The notes: a model not told the origin generated them from the sequence alone. DNA of 64,000 bases from Devosia nitrariae (GCF_030160115.1 NZ_BSNS01000011.1:248001-312000), one strand, 5' to 3'; counted from the first letter of the stretch, positions 40,827 through 51,971 are shown. Program-made: numbers and translations.

Positions 40827-42107
40827 ATGCGTGAAGGCGAGCCAGACATTTTCGACCTCAAGGGCCTCACGGCCGCCCTGGACGACAAGGCAGAATATTC
40901 CCTGAGGCGAGCTCTCGAAGCCGTTCGGGTACACCTGGGAATGCAGGTGGCCTATGTCTCGGAATTTGTCGATGACCGGACCTATTTCCGTGAAGTCGAT
41001 GCTCCCGGCCTTGAACATGTGATCAAGCCCGGCGACTCCATGCCGCTCGACTACGTCTACTGCAAGCACATCCTCGAAGGCCGCCTTCCGGAATTGATAC
41101 CGGATGTCCTCGACGTGCCGTTCGCGGCCAACTTGCCCTTTACCAAAGACATGGGAATACGTGCGCATATGAGCGTTCCCATCAAGCTCAACGATGGGCG
41201 CACCTACGGCATGTTCTGCTGCGTCAGCACCGAGCCGCAGCCAACGCTCAATGTGCGCGACCTCAAGATGATGCGTGCCGTCGCCGAGCTGACAGCCGTG
41301 CTGATCGGTCGCGAAATCGACGCCACGACCGAGCATCGGACCAAGCTGGAGCGTATCCAGAAGGTCCTGAGCCAGGACGAGCTCTCGATCGTCGTGCAGC
41401 CGATCATCCGGATCTCCGATCAGCGCCTGCTTGGGTTCGAATGCCTCTCCCGCTTTGCCGGCCCTGAAAACTGGACGCCGGACATCTGGTTCAGCATGGC
41501 TGCGTCAGTCGGTCTTGGCACCGAGCTCGAGATGAGAGCAGTCGAAAAAGGCTTGGCTCTCCTCGGCCTGTTTCCTCAGGATCTGTACCTGACCTTCAAT
41601 GTGTCGCCGGAAACCGTAATGTCCGGTGCCCTGGCCAAGGCCATTCCGAAAAAGCACGGGCGGCGGGTCGTTGTGGAAATCACCGAACATGCCAGCGTTG
41701 AAGATTACGCGGCACTTGGCGGCGCCCTGAACGATCTTCGCATCAACGGCGTTCGGCTCGCTGTCGACGACGCGGGAGCCGGCTATGCGAGCTTGCGTCA
41801 CATCCTGGCGCTGCAACCGGACATAATAAAGCTGGACATAAGCCTGACTCATAACATCCAGGACGATCTGGCGCGACATGCCCTGGCGGCCGCCCTGGTG
41901 CATTTCGGTCGCGAGACCAAGTGCCAGATCCTGGCCGAAGGGGTGGAAACCGCTGTCGAATTCGACGTCCTGCGCAAGCTTGGCGTGGAAACTGCACAGG
42001 GATACTTTCTGGGCCGGCCGATGTCATTCGTCGAGGCGATGACGTTGGTTCAACAGATGAACGTCGCTGCGCGACCAGTTGCAAAGCTGGTACCCCGCAG
42101 GGCGTGA
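40827..42107 (+). CDS. GAF-EAL cyclic-di-GMP phosphodiesterase
   Basis: The 426-residue protein has an N-terminal GAF-type sensor domain (about 15-165) and a C-terminal EAL domain. The EAL signature is ECLSR in place of EALxR, followed by NVSPET, VVEITEHA, VDDAGAGYASL (usually DDFG), DIIKLDIS, AEGVET and AQGYFLGRP. The metal and substrate Glu/Asp/Lys residues appear present, so hydrolysis of c-di-GMP is likely. The ATG is at 40827 (MREGEPD). There are no membrane segments. Confidence 0.9.
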   Translation: MREGEPDIFDLKGLTAALDDKAEYSLRRALEAVRVHLGMQVAYVSEFVDDRTYFREVDAPGLEHVIKPGDSMPLDYVYCKHILEGRLPELIPDVLDVPFAANLPFTKDMGIRAHMSVPIKLNDGRTYGMFCCVSTEPQPTLNVRDLKMMRAVAELTAVLIGREIDATTEHRTKLERIQKVLSQDELSIVVQPIIRISDQRLLGFECLSRFAGPENWTPDIWFSMAASVGLGTELEMRAVEKGLALLGLFPQDLYLTFNVSPETVMSGALAKAIPKKHGRRVVVEITEHASVEDYAALGGALNDLRINGVRLAVDDAGAGYASLRHILALQPDIIKLDISLTHNIQDDLARHALAAALVHFGRETKCQILAEGVETAVEFDVLRKLGVETAQGYFLGRPMSFVEAMTLVQQMNVAARPVAKLVPRRA

Positions 42108-42441
42108 GGCGCCATGTGGTGATCGAAACACGACAAGTACCAGAGCGCCGCACGAGCGAATTCTAAAATCATACCTGCGCGGCCCCTTGAAATTGCAGCT
42201 GGCGCGCGGCCAACAAGCGTCCTGAGGCTGCAGATTGTGCTCTCAAAACGCTCAGGATATTCTGACGTGCGGCAGTACGTTTCTTGTGCTCGCCAATCCA
42301 GTGGACGCCGGATTGTTCTTGCCGAGGGCGTCCTGGTGGCGATGCGAAGGGTGAGAGGAAGTCGCTCGGCCAATGAGGCCCCTCGACCTCCGTTCCTGGC
42401 CTCGATGCGAACCCCGCCGGCTATCGCAGAAGATGGCTTCC
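42108..42441. other. Intergenic stretch without a recognised gene
   Basis: This 334-base gap between the convergent EAL and DUF4389 genes has a small TCCTGAG...CTCAGGA inverted repeat near 42220-42257 that may be part of a terminator. Other open frames here are antisense extensions of neighbouring genes. Confidence 0.45.
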
Positions 42442-43064
42442 CTAGCGTAGGCTGAACGGGGGGTAGGCGTCCGTGGCAAGCAGGAACGCATAGGCCCACA
42501 CCCGCGTCGCCCAGCGGCCGGTGCCGACCACGTAGTCGAAGAGGGCGCGGGGGTAGTGGCCGGTGAAGAGGATGGCGAACCAGGCGATGATGGTGACGAG
42601 GACGACTCCGAGGTAGTGCGGCAGGGCGAGCAGCCACTTGATGAGCGGCAGCCAGCGGTTGAGGTCGCGCGGAACGTCGGGATAGTCGACGTTGAGGTGC
42701 ACTGACTGCGCCTCGACCGTCGATGGATAGCGGTCGGTGAGCAGCAGCAGGTAAGCGCCGACGCGCGCCGAGAAGCGGCCGAGCTCCAGGGCAGTAGAAC
42801 CACCATCGCGGGTATCTCTGCCGAAAGAGGATCATGAGGAGTGGCGAGGAAGAGGCCTGCGGTGATGCCGCCGGCGCTCGACTGAACGGCTTCGCCGGCC
42901 TCGGTCACATGGCGCGTGCTGCCGGTGCCCGAGAGCAGAGCGAGGATGATGAGGATCGGAATGGCCCAGAACAGGCGGAAGAACGTCGTGAGGCGATCGA
43001 GGCGATCGGGATAGTCGATCTCGAGACGAGCCGGAAAAGGCGCTGTTACAGCTATATCGGTCAT
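42442..43064 (-). pseudogene. DUF4389 membrane protein gene with two frameshifts
   Basis: The gene starts at 43064 (MTDIAVTAPFPARLEIDYPD) with a hydrophobic LFWAIPILIILALL segment. It reads through to about 42840, continues in a second frame as MILFRQRYPRWWFYC, and shifts again near 42790 to a third frame carrying VHLNVDYPDVPRDLNRW, the AWFAILFTGHYPRALFDYVV motif and the end at 42442. Removing one base at each of two C-runs (about 42838-42843 and 42787-42792) restores a full-length DUF4389 protein. Either the gene is recently inactivated or both shifts are sequence errors. Confidence 0.75.
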
Positions 43065-43278
43065 CGGAACCCTCCCGCGCTGGCCTTCTGCGTTGGCCAT
43101 TCACTCATTCAATGCCATAACGGGCCCTAGGATTTCTGATCTGGATCAGGGGCTTTACCCCGGGCACGGAGCGCCGGCGGGCGCCAATTGCTGGACTTGC
43201 CGGCCATTTGGCGTTTTGATGGGCGCACGGTCGCTCGCCGCCGCGCGTTCGGCGGCACCCGAATGGAGAACTGAGACA

Positions 43279-43761
43279 GTGAGCGTCGCCTTCACCAAGG
43301 AGGAGAGTGCCGAAACGGCGTCGGAAACCCAACTGCCCGACCGCCCGGTTTCCACGGCACCGAATTTCGTCACGGAGGCGGGATTGGAAGCCCTCCACGA
43401 GCAGCTGGATGCGGCGCGCAAGGCCTATGACGCTGCTAGCAGGATCGAGGACGTCAACGAACGTCGGCGGCAGTCGGCCGTCCCCTTGCGCGACCTGCGC
43501 TATTTTGCCGATCGCCTGCGGTCGGCGCAGCTCATTCCCGATCCGACGGAAATCGACATGGTCACATTCGGCAGCACGGTGACCTTCAGCCGCGACGACG
43601 GCCGGGTGCAGACCTACCGGATCGTGGGAGAAGACGAGGCCGATCCCCGAGCCGGATCGATTTCCTACGTCTCTCCCATCGCGCAGGCCATGCTGGGCAA
43701 GGGCCAGGGGGACGTCGTCAGCATCGGCGGGCACGACCTCGAGATCACCGGTATAGCGTAG
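43279..43761 (+). CDS. GreA/GreB-family C-terminal domain protein
   Basis: A GTG at 43279 begins a 160-residue protein. A helical N-terminal part (NFVTEAGLEALHEQLDAARKAY) resembles the coiled coil of Gre factors. The C-terminal GreA_GreB domain has VTFGSTVTFSRDDGRVQTYR, VGEDEADPRAGSISYVSPI and AQAMLGKGQGDVV. Gre factors rescue backtracked RNA polymerase; Gre-like proteins may also modulate it. The short coiled-coil region means that the exact role is uncertain. Confidence 0.82.
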   Translation: MSVAFTKEESAETASETQLPDRPVSTAPNFVTEAGLEALHEQLDAARKAYDAASRIEDVNERRRQSAVPLRDLRYFADRLRSAQLIPDPTEIDMVTFGSTVTFSRDDGRVQTYRIVGEDEADPRAGSISYVSPIAQAMLGKGQGDVVSIGGHDLEITGIA

Positions 43762-43833
43762 CGTTCCCAGCAAACGGCGCCACCACTGTTGCGGTGCGGA
43801 AGCATTGTTCTGAGTCCATCAGAACGGGACGGG

Positions 43834-45363
<1,530 letters not shown>

Positions 45364-45460
45364 GACGCGGTACTCGGTTACTCGATGATGCGAACAGAAA
45401 ACGCATTCGCTAGCTTGGTTAAAAACACTATCAACGGCGTGGTTAACAGGGGGTGAAACC

Positions 45461-46027
45461 TTGCCTTTCAGTTTTCGTCGAAGCCGGCGTATTCGCGGTC
45501 TCTCCGGCACACTCTCGGTGCTCATAGTTCTCGCTGTCGTTGCCGTCGCCGCGAGCCTTCTCGAACAGGCACCCGAGCTCGTTACGGGCCGGGCGCGCGC
45601 CAGCGATGGCGACAGCTTCCGCCTTGCCGGCGACCGCATCCGGCTCCTCGGCATAGATGCGCCGGAACTCGACCAGCTCTGCCATGATGCTGCCGGCAAG
45701 GATTGGTCCTGTGGCCGCGCCGCTCGCGATCACATGGCCAGGCTTCTCGTCGCCGGTCCCGTCGCTTGCGCTCCGCGTGATCGCGACCGCTTTGGGCGGC
45801 TTCTTGCCCATTGCGATATCGCCGGGCACGACCTTGCCGCCGACATGGTCCTGGCCGGGTTTGCGGTCGCTGACGGCGCCTATGGCGGGGAGGAGCGCCA
45901 GGCACAGCGGGCACACCTCGGCATCTGGGCGGGTTCCTTCATCTCGCCTCGTGCCTGGCGCGACGGCAAGAATTCGTCCAATCCCTTGGACTGGCTGATG
46001 AATTCGCTTTTCGGCCCGCAAACCTGA
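45461..46027 (+). CDS. Thermonuclease (SNase-like) family protein, exported or anchored
   Basis: A TTG at 45461, nine bases after GGGGG, begins a 188-residue protein. A basic start and a hydrophobic segment (about residues 18-34) are followed by an SNase fold: ARASDGDSFRL, IRLLGIDAPE with the Asp and Arg region, DRDRFGRLLAHC and QRAHLGIWAGSF. It is probably a periplasmic or membrane-anchored nuclease-fold protein. It is divergent from the histidine kinase. Confidence 0.82.
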   Translation: MPFSFRRSRRIRGLSGTLSVLIVLAVVAVAASLLEQAPELVTGRARASDGDSFRLAGDRIRLLGIDAPELDQLCHDAAGKDWSCGRAARDHMARLLVAGPVACAPRDRDRFGRLLAHCDIAGHDLAADMVLAGFAVADGAYGGEERQAQRAHLGIWAGSFISPRAWRDGKNSSNPLDWLMNSLFGPQT

Positions 46028-46041
46028 GTTCTGTGGTAAAG

Positions 46042-46075
46042 TTGACAAACGAAAGTTTTTTGCCTTGATTAGGCA
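46042..46075 (+). promoter_or_regulatory. Putative promoter and inverted repeat upstream of the Lrp-family gene
   Basis: TTGACA at 46042-46047 is a consensus -35 hexamer with AT-rich sequence 17 bases downstream. The inverted repeat TGCCT-TGATT-AGGCA (46061-46075) overlaps the expected -10 region and could be an autoregulatory site for the Lrp-type product. Confidence 0.45.
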
Positions 46076-46150
46076 TAAATGGCGGGGTTCGCGCCAGATT
46101 TCCTGTATAAATTGACCAAATCCGCAACGGATTTCTCCTCGGGGGCATGA

Positions 46151-46636
46151 ATGGCGTTGGACAAAATCGATCGCAAGATCCTCGGTCTCCTGCAGCGGGA
46201 CGCGACGATGCCCGTCGCCGAGATCGGGCGAAAAGTCGGTCTGTCCACCACACCCTGCTGGCGCCGCATTCAGAAGATGGAGGAGGACGGCATCATCAAG
46301 CGCCGGGTTGCCGTCCTCGATCCGGTCAAGGTCAACGCCGGCGTCACCGTATTCGTCTCCATCCGCACCAACGAGCACAACGAAGCCTGGCTGCGCAAAT
46401 TCGCCGCCATCATCGAGGACTTCAGCGAGGTGGTCGAGTTCTATCGCATGAGCGGCGATGTCGACTATCTCATGCGGGTCGTCGTGCCAGATATCGCCGC
46501 CTACGACACATTCTATAAAAAGCTCATCGGCAAGATCGCCCTGTCGGATGTCTCGTCGTCCTTCGCTATGGAGCAGATTAAGTACACGACGGCTTTGCCT
46601 CTCGATTTTGCCCTCGTCGTCGACGACGACAAGTAG
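46151..46636 (+). CDS. Lrp/AsnC-family transcriptional regulator
   Basis: The 161-residue protein has the N-terminal HTH of the family (LDKIDRKILGLLQRDATMPV to GLSTTPCWRRIQKME) and a RAM ligand-binding domain with YRMSGDVDYLMRVVVPD and a VSSSFAMEQIKYTTALPL end. These proteins sense amino acids or other small effectors as octamers. It is followed five bases later by a VOC protein gene. Confidence 0.93.
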   Translation: MALDKIDRKILGLLQRDATMPVAEIGRKVGLSTTPCWRRIQKMEEDGIIKRRVAVLDPVKVNAGVTVFVSIRTNEHNEAWLRKFAAIIEDFSEVVEFYRMSGDVDYLMRVVVPDIAAYDTFYKKLIGKIALSDVSSSFAMEQIKYTTALPLDFALVVDDDK

Positions 46637-46641
46637 CGCCG

Positions 46642-47040
46642 ATGCTGGTGGGTTTCGAGCATATCGGTATGACGAGCGGCAATCTCGACCGCACCATTGA
46701 CTTCTATGTGGGCTTGCTGGGTCTCGACCTCGTGCTGCGTAAGCGCCAGACGAGGGGGGAGGTCGCCTTCCTCGACGCCGGAGGCGGCATGCTCGAGGTC
46801 ATCGCGCCCGATCGGGAGGTCGATATTGCCAGCGATGTTCCCGATGGGGTCGCCGGCATCCGGCACCTGACCCTCGCCTTCGACGATATCGACGAAGTTG
46901 TCGAACGTCTCGAAATCGCCGGCATCGAGATCATCGAGCACCCGCGCCTCGCCTACAACTCGGAGATCCTGAAGCGCGTCGCCTTCTGCCGCGATCCGGA
47001 CGGGATCATCGTCGAGCTGGCGGAGCGCGCGGAGCTCTAA
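46642..47040 (+). CDS. VOC-superfamily protein (glyoxalase/dioxygenase fold)
   Basis: The 132-residue protein has the paired beta-alpha-beta repeats of the vicinal-oxygen-chelate fold: GFEHIGMTSGNLDRTIDFYV in the first half, GIRHLTLAFDDIDEVVERLE in the second, and a DPDGIIVELAE end with a metal-ligand Glu. The substrate is unknown. It is likely co-transcribed with the Lrp-type regulator. Its stop overlaps the converging acetyltransferase gene by four bases. Confidence 0.87.
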   Translation: MLVGFEHIGMTSGNLDRTIDFYVGLLGLDLVLRKRQTRGEVAFLDAGGGMLEVIAPDREVDIASDVPDGVAGIRHLTLAFDDIDEVVERLEIAGIEIIEHPRLAYNSEILKRVAFCRDPDGIIVELAERAEL

Positions 47041-47504
47041 GTTATGGCCGCCTTGCTCATATGGATCGTGGTTGCGCCCATGAACGGCTCTTCTGCCGTG
47101 ATGACGTAGCCGACGCTTCGATAGAGAGCGACGTTGCTTTCGAAAGCTGCGTTGGTCAGCAGGCGAAGCTCAGTCCGGCCAGCATCCAAAGCCTTTGCTT
47201 GCGCGTGCGCCAACAGCCTGCGTCCGAACCCCTTGCCCTGTTCCCCGGGCCGGACCGCGACGTTCTCGATCCAAAGGTGATCCTCGCGCAGGATCGTTTC
47301 GATGAGACCGACGACGCCAGCGCCCGAGCAGATCAAATCGATCTCGTGATCACGCACCGCCGCTTCATAGTCGGCTTTCATCGGCAGCGGTTCGCGCCCG
47401 ATGACCGAAACCCACTTGGCATAGGCGGCGCGCACGATCTCGCGGACGGTTGCGGCGTCGTCATCAGTGGCGGCCCGGAACGAGAAGATTTGCTGCATGC
47501 GCAA
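47037..47504 (-). CDS. GNAT-family N-acetyltransferase
   Basis: The 155-residue protein has the GNAT core: IENVAVRPGEQGKGFGRRLL (acetyl-CoA pyrophosphate loop, RPGEQGKGFGRR) and LLTNAAFESNVALYRSVGYV. The acceptor is unknown. It converges on the VOC gene. Confidence 0.88.
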   Translation of the reverse strand: MRMQQIFSFRAATDDDAATVREIVRAAYAKWVSVIGREPLPMKADYEAAVRDHEIDLICSGAGVVGLIETILREDHLWIENVAVRPGEQGKGFGRRLLAHAQAKALDAGRTELRLLTNAAFESNVALYRSVGYVITAEEPFMGATTIHMSKAAIT

Positions 47505-47577
47505 CTGCTACCAGCATCGCGCTCGCCGTCAATCGTCTTGCGCAGTGGGGGCGCGAGGGCACCCGTCGCGCTCCTGC

Positions 47578-47931
47578 TCAACCGGCCGGCGTCTGCTGAT
47601 GATGCGTCATTTGCCAGCGATCGCCGCGGCGCACATAGGATGAGCTGCAATAGGCGTGATAGGGCGGCGAGCCTTGCCTGCGGCCTTCGGCTTTGTAGGC
47701 AAGCATGGCCGTGTCGCTATTGGGCTCGCGCAACAGCTTGTCCGTCATTGTAACGCCCTGCCAGCGCGGTACGCCCCTGAGGCTCTCGATGATCGCATCC
47801 CCCTGCAGGATGCCGACCGGCGCCGGAAAGACCATAACGCACAGTTCATGCAGCAGCTCGCCATAGGCCGCCGGGCCCTCGAGCCACAGCCGTTCCTCGC
47901 TCCGCCAGATCTGGTCCTCGAACATTGGCAT
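47578..47931 (-). CDS. DUF4440/SnoaL-like protein
   Basis: The 117-residue protein looks like a small NTF2/SnoaL-fold member: an N-terminal helix (RSEERLWLEGPAAYGELLHE), then beta segments DTAMLAYKAEGRR and AYCSSSYVRRGDRWQMTHHQ. This fold binds small hydrophobic ligands; the function here is unknown. It follows the NADPH-FMN reductase gene closely (ten-base gap), so they may be one unit. Confidence 0.78.
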   Translation of the reverse strand: MPMFEDQIWRSEERLWLEGPAAYGELLHELCVMVFPAPVGILQGDAIIESLRGVPRWQGVTMTDKLLREPNSDTAMLAYKAEGRRQGSPPYHAYCSSSYVRRGDRWQMTHHQQTPAG

Positions 47932-47941
47932 CGCTGCCTGC

Positions 47942-48514
47942 CTACGCCTCCCGCGGCAATACCGTCAGCACCCGTTCGATGAACTGACGGAATTCAGCCA
48001 AGTACTTGCTCAGGAACTCCCGTGTCGACTCGGTGGCAATGTTGCCGTCGTCGTCGATAAGATCGGGTGTGAACTGGATGTAGGCCTCTACCGCATTCAT
48101 CTGCGGCGAATTGCAGTATCCCAGCACGCTGCGCATATGCTGCTGGGCGACCGCTGTGCCGATCGAGCCTGGGGAAGTGCCGATGACGGCCGAAGGTTTT
48201 CGGGTGAACGCGTTCTGCCCAAAAGGACGACTGGCCCAGTCGATGGCGTTCTTGAGGACGCCGGGGATCGACCGGTTGTATTCGGGCGTGACGAACAGCA
48301 CCGCGTCGACCGCGGCGATGGCCTGTTTGAACTGGCGCGCCACCTCCGGGTAATCGTTGTCATGGTCGTAGCTGTAGAACGGCAGGTCCCTTATGGGGAT
48401 TTCCTGCATCTTCAGCTCATCGGGCGCGAGCTTTACTAGCGCCATCGCCAGCTTGCGGTTGATCGACTGCCTGGCGATGCTCCCGACGAGATATCCGACT
48501 GTGAAGGTTGGCAT
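47942..48514 (-). CDS. NADPH-dependent FMN reductase-family protein
   Basis: The 190-residue flavodoxin-fold protein has VGYLVGSIARQSINRKLA (FMN phosphate loop), VLFVTPEYNRSIPGVLKNAI and AVIGTSPGSIGT. Family members reduce FMN, quinones, azo compounds or chromate with NAD(P)H. The start ATG at 48514 follows GGGAG at proper spacing; the longer frame to 48541 is rejected. Confidence 0.9.
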   Translation of the reverse strand: MPTFTVGYLVGSIARQSINRKLAMALVKLAPDELKMQEIPIRDLPFYSYDHDNDYPEVARQFKQAIAAVDAVLFVTPEYNRSIPGVLKNAIDWASRPFGQNAFTRKPSAVIGTSPGSIGTAVAQQHMRSVLGYCNSPQMNAVEAYIQFTPDLIDDDGNIATESTREFLSKYLAEFRQFIERVLTVLPREA

Positions 48515-48609
48515 AGCCAGCTCCCTGCCGCAGCGTTTCAACGGTGCGTGCAGGTCAAATGCGGCCTTGCCGGCTTGGTTCCGGCTTTCGGTTGTCGAAT
48601 GGCGGAAGC

Positions 48610-49644
48610 TTATCCGCCGGTCACCGACATATGCCGCGCCAGCGCCGGCTCGGCATGCTGCCTGTCGATGACGAAGTCATGTCCCTTGGGCTTGAGGATC
48701 ATCGCCTGGTCGAGCGCCGCGTCGAGCCCGTCCAGCCCCCCTTCGCGCAGCGCGTCGCGCAGGTTGACCTGGTTCTCCTGGCCGAGGCAGAGGAAGAGCT
48801 GGCCGGTCGCCGTCAGCCGCACCCGATTGCAGCTTTCGCAGAAATTGTGGCTCATCGGCGTAATGAAGCCGAGGATGCCTCCGGTTTCGGCCACGCGTAC
48901 ATAACGGGCCGGACCGCCGGTGCGCTTGTCGGTTCGCTCGAGCGTATAGCGTTCCGCCAGCCGGTCATGCAGTTCCCTCAGCGACAGATAGCTGTCGACC
49001 CGGTCGATGCCGACTTCGCCTAGGGGCATGCCCTCGATCAGCGTCAATCCCATGCCCCGCGCATGCGCCCAGGCCATCATCGGCTCGATCTCGTCCTCAT
49101 TGACGGCGCGCATGGCCACCATGTTGATCTTGATCTCGAGTCCGGCGGACCTCGCCGCGTCAATCCCGGCCATCACGTCGGCGATCCGGCCACGCCGGGT
49201 GATGGCGGCGAAGCGATCGGCATCGAGAGTATCGAGCGAAACGTTGATCCGCCTGACGCCCGCCGCGGCCAGCGCCTCGGCATGGCGCGCCAGTTGGCTG
49301 CCGTTCGAGGTCAGCGTCAGTTCCTCGAGTCCACCCCCTCTGAGCTGCCGGCCAAGGCTTGCGACGAGCTCCATGATATCGCGCCGCACCAGCGGCTCAC
49401 CGCCCGTCAGCCGTAGCTTGGTCACTCCGCGCGCGATGAACGCCTCGGCGATCGTCTCGATCTCCTCGAACGAGAGCACTTCGCGCTTGGGCAGGAACGT
49501 CATGTTCTCGGCCATGCAGTAGACGCAGCGGAAGTCGCACCGGTCGGTGACCGAAATGCGCAGGTACGTCACGTGCCGCCCGTAGCGGTCGGCGAGCGGT
49601 CGTCCGGCCGAGGGCAGGGCAGGGCGAGGCGAGAGATGCGTCAT
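48610..49644 (-). CDS. moaA: GTP 3',8-cyclase
   Basis: The 344-residue radical-SAM enzyme catalyses the first step of molybdenum cofactor synthesis. It has the N-terminal cluster motif CDFRCVYC (CxxxCxxC), the [17 protein letters not shown]-binding motif and the C-terminal second cluster [19 protein letters not shown]. It ends in the Gly-Gly needed for activity (SVTGG). The start at 49644 (MTHLSPRP) is preferred; the longer frame adds an unrelated Cys-containing leader. Confidence 0.95.
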   Translation of the reverse strand: MTHLSPRPALPSAGRPLADRYGRHVTYLRISVTDRCDFRCVYCMAENMTFLPKREVLSFEEIETIAEAFIARGVTKLRLTGGEPLVRRDIMELVASLGRQLRGGGLEELTLTSNGSQLARHAEALAAAGVRRINVSLDTLDADRFAAITRRGRIADVMAGIDAARSAGLEIKINMVAMRAVNEDEIEPMMAWAHARGMGLTLIEGMPLGEVGIDRVDSYLSLRELHDRLAERYTLERTDKRTGGPARYVRVAETGGILGFITPMSHNFCESCNRVRLTATGQLFLCLGQENQVNLRDALREGGLDGLDAALDQAMILKPKGHDFVIDRQHAEPALARHMSVTGG

Positions 49645-49698
49645 GGACGCCAATCTATATCTTCCGCCCGGACAATCAAAGCAGGCTGACAAAAACAA

Positions 49699-49722
49699 AT
49701 GGCCGGCGCGAAGGCCGGCCAT
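49699..49722 (-). terminator. Rho-independent terminator of the L,D-transpeptidase gene
   Basis: On the minus strand ATGGCCGGC pairs with GCCGGCCAT across a six-base loop and is followed by a T-rich run (TTGTTTTTG). It lies about 100 bases downstream of the leftward transpeptidase stop and before moaA. Confidence 0.75.
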
Positions 49723-49825
49723 GGCAAACTTTTGCGTGACCCTACTCAGGGTGTCTTGGGTTTCAGGTCAGGTCGAGGCGAAAATGGCCATTTGCAGACC
49801 GGCATCACCTGAATAGCAACGCACC

Positions 49826-50419
49826 CTAGTGTTTGACCACCACGAGGGCGCCTACGCGCACCCGCTCGTAAAGGTCCACCACGTCATCGTTGGTCAGACG
49901 GATGCAGCCCGACGAGACCGCCTGGCCGATCGTCCAAGGCTCAGACGTGCCGTGGATGCGGTAGAGGGTCGAGCCGATATAGAGTGCCCGCGCGCCCAGC
50001 GGGTTGTTCGGGCCCCCGGGCATATGGGCCGGCAGGTCCGGAACGCGTTTGCGCATGGCAGGCGGCGGTGTCCAGCCGGGCCACTCAGCCTTGCGGGTAA
50101 CGCGATGCGTACCTGCCCAGCGGAAGCCGTCGCGTCCGACACCGACCCCGTAGCGAAGCGCCTTGCCATCCTCCAGTACGAGGTAAAGCCGCCGCTCCGA
50201 CGTCTCGATGACGATCGTGCCCGGCTTATAGGAGCCTGTGTACTCGACAGTTTCCCGCCGGATGGGGCTGCCGCCCCTGTTGCGAACCGCAACCTCGGAG
50301 GGTTCTTCCCAGGTATTGGTAAACGAGTTGTAGACCCGTGCCGCCGACACCGGCGCCACGACGCTCAATGCCATCAATAAAGACAGCGCCATCGCTGTCA
50401 CCGACTTAAGCCTGCTCAT
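49826..50419 (-). CDS. L,D-transpeptidase (YkuD domain), exported
   Basis: The 197-residue protein has a signal peptide (about residues 1-27, ending VSAA) and a YkuD domain with IVIETSERRLYLVLEDGKAL, VGRDGFRWAG and WPGWTPP. The full catalytic block is LYRIHGTSEPWTIGQAVSSG then CIRLTND, with the His and Cys both present. It forms 3-3 crosslinks in peptidoglycan or attaches proteins to it. It is the intact counterpart of the variant at 35881. It is divergent from rpiA. Confidence 0.92.
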   Translation of the reverse strand: MSRLKSVTAMALSLLMALSVVAPVSAARVYNSFTNTWEEPSEVAVRNRGGSPIRRETVEYTGSYKPGTIVIETSERRLYLVLEDGKALRYGVGVGRDGFRWAGTHRVTRKAEWPGWTPPPAMRKRVPDLPAHMPGGPNNPLGARALYIGSTLYRIHGTSEPWTIGQAVSSGCIRLTNDDVVDLYERVRVGALVVVKH

Positions 50420-50673
50420 ATCCCCACTGCGCCTCTGACAGTAGAACCGCCTGACGATTCGGGCGGTTCGGTAATGCGCGGTTGCTTACGCCACAATTGG
50501 TAAACGCACCATGATACTTGCCACGTTTCCGCCGCACTTGCGCCAACTACATCGAACTGTGTTGCCGAGCGGTTACAACCCCCGTTCACCAATGCGTGAG
50601 CGGCATGGTTGACTTTGCCGCATCGGCCGTTCAAACACCCGCCGCAGAGCACTTTTTTGGGGAAGGCGCAAAG

Positions 50674-51366
50674 GTGAGCGAGACGCAAAAGCGCGAGGCC
50701 GCGCGGGCGGCTCTGGACGAAGTGCGGCCTGGCATGCGCCTTGGCCTCGGCACCGGCTCGACCGCCCGCCACTTCGTCGAACTCCTGGCCGAGAAGGTGG
50801 CCGCCGGTCTCGAATGTCTCTGCGTGCCGACATCCGAGGCGACGGCCGAGCAGGCGAGGGGCCTCGATATCCCCCTGACCGACCTCGACAGCATCGACCA
50901 TCTCGATCTGACCGTCGACGGCGCCGATGAGATCGGGCCCGGTCTCGCTCTGATCAAGGGCGCCGGTGGCGCGTTGCTTCGCGAGAAGATCGTCGCGGAC
51001 GCCTCGACGCGCATGGTCGTCATCGCCGACGGGTCCAAGCTCGTCGACACGCTCGGCCGCTTTCCCCTGCCCATCGAGGTCAATCGCTTTGGCCTCGGCG
51101 CCACCCGCCGCGCAATCGCCCGGATCATGGAGGCGCACGGTGCCGAAGGTGGCCTCGCGCTGCGCAGAAGGGCAGCCGGCGAGCCCTTCGTCACCGATGG
51201 CGGACATCTGATTCTCGATGCATCTTTTGGCCGCATTTCCTCGCCAGAAGCCGTCTCACGGGCCCTGCTTGACATTCCCGGCGTCGTCCAGCACGGACTC
51301 TTCCTTGCAGTGTGCAAAAGGGCTTATGTGGCGGGCGCCGATGGCGTAAAGACGGTGGACCCCTGA
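50674..51366 (+). CDS. rpiA: Ribose-5-phosphate isomerase A
   Basis: The protein of about 230 residues interconverts ribose-5-phosphate and ribulose-5-phosphate. Blocks include [18 protein letters not shown], the [10 protein letters not shown] catalytic Asp region, [16 protein letters not shown] with the catalytic Glu, and [18 protein letters not shown] at 50674 with GGGGAAGG upstream gives the family's usual length; a longer frame from 50518 is open but extends well beyond it. Confidence 0.93.
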   Translation: MSETQKREAARAALDEVRPGMRLGLGTGSTARHFVELLAEKVAAGLECLCVPTSEATAEQARGLDIPLTDLDSIDHLDLTVDGADEIGPGLALIKGAGGALLREKIVADASTRMVVIADGSKLVDTLGRFPLPIEVNRFGLGATRRAIARIMEAHGAEGGLALRRRAAGEPFVTDGGHLILDASFGRISSPEAVSRALLDIPGVVQHGLFLAVCKRAYVAGADGVKTVDP

Positions 51367-51407
51367 AGGGCTCGGATTTTGGTTCGAACGGAATAGGTTT
51401 TTCAAAG

Positions 51408-51920
51408 ATGACAGGTCTGGTTGAGCGTATGAGGAAAATCCTGGCTGTCCTCCTTGCCGCCGGCATGGTCGCAACCGCTGCGCCCGTTATGGCGCAGGAG
51501 CTGGCGCCCGAGCATCTGGCCCTGGCGCGCGAGTACGTCGATTTGACCGACCGGGCCCAGATCTACGAGGTGACCCTGGTCGAGACCGGCATCGAGACCT
51601 TGCGCCAGGTCGTCACCCAGAACCCTGAGATCATCGACCAGACCGATGCGGCCATCACCGCCGTGCTCGACGAATATCGCGGGCGCAAGGGCGAGCTCCT
51701 CGATCAGTTCGCACGGGTCTATGCGGTGCGCTTCACCATGGACGAGCTCCAGGAGATCGTCGATTTCTACTCGACCCCCACCGGCGAGAAGCTGGCCCAG
51801 ACCAATGCCGAGATCAACGGCGACCTGGAGCGGGTCCTGGCGGTGTTCGAGAGCAATCTGAAGCGCGAGTTCTTCGCCAAGGTCCGCGCCGAGCTGCGCG
51901 AGCAGGGCATCGAGATCTGA
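51408..51920 (+). CDS. DUF2059 exported protein
   Basis: The protein of about 170 residues has a signal peptide (MRKILAVLLAAGMVATAAPV, start at 51408 or seven codons later) and a helical DUF2059 region: VRFTMDELQEIVDFYSTPTG and LAQTNAEINGDLERVL. It is probably periplasmic and of unknown function. It follows rpiA by 41 bases and precedes gor, a common order in this bacterial group. A strong terminator follows. Confidence 0.85.
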   Translation: MTGLVERMRKILAVLLAAGMVATAAPVMAQELAPEHLALAREYVDLTDRAQIYEVTLVETGIETLRQVVTQNPEIIDQTDAAITAVLDEYRGRKGELLDQFARVYAVRFTMDELQEIVDFYSTPTGEKLAQTNAEINGDLERVLAVFESNLKREFFAKVRAELREQGIEI

Positions 51921-51943
51921 CCGGATCGCAACGCCGGCAAAAG

Positions 51944-51971
51944 GACCCCGCCTTGTGCGGGGTCTTTTTTT
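51944..51971 (+). terminator. Rho-independent terminator after DUF2059 gene
   Basis: GACCCCGC (51944-51951) pairs with GCGGGGTC (51957-51964) around a five-base loop and is followed directly by seven T residues. It ends the rpiA - DUF2059 transcript before gor. Confidence 0.9.
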
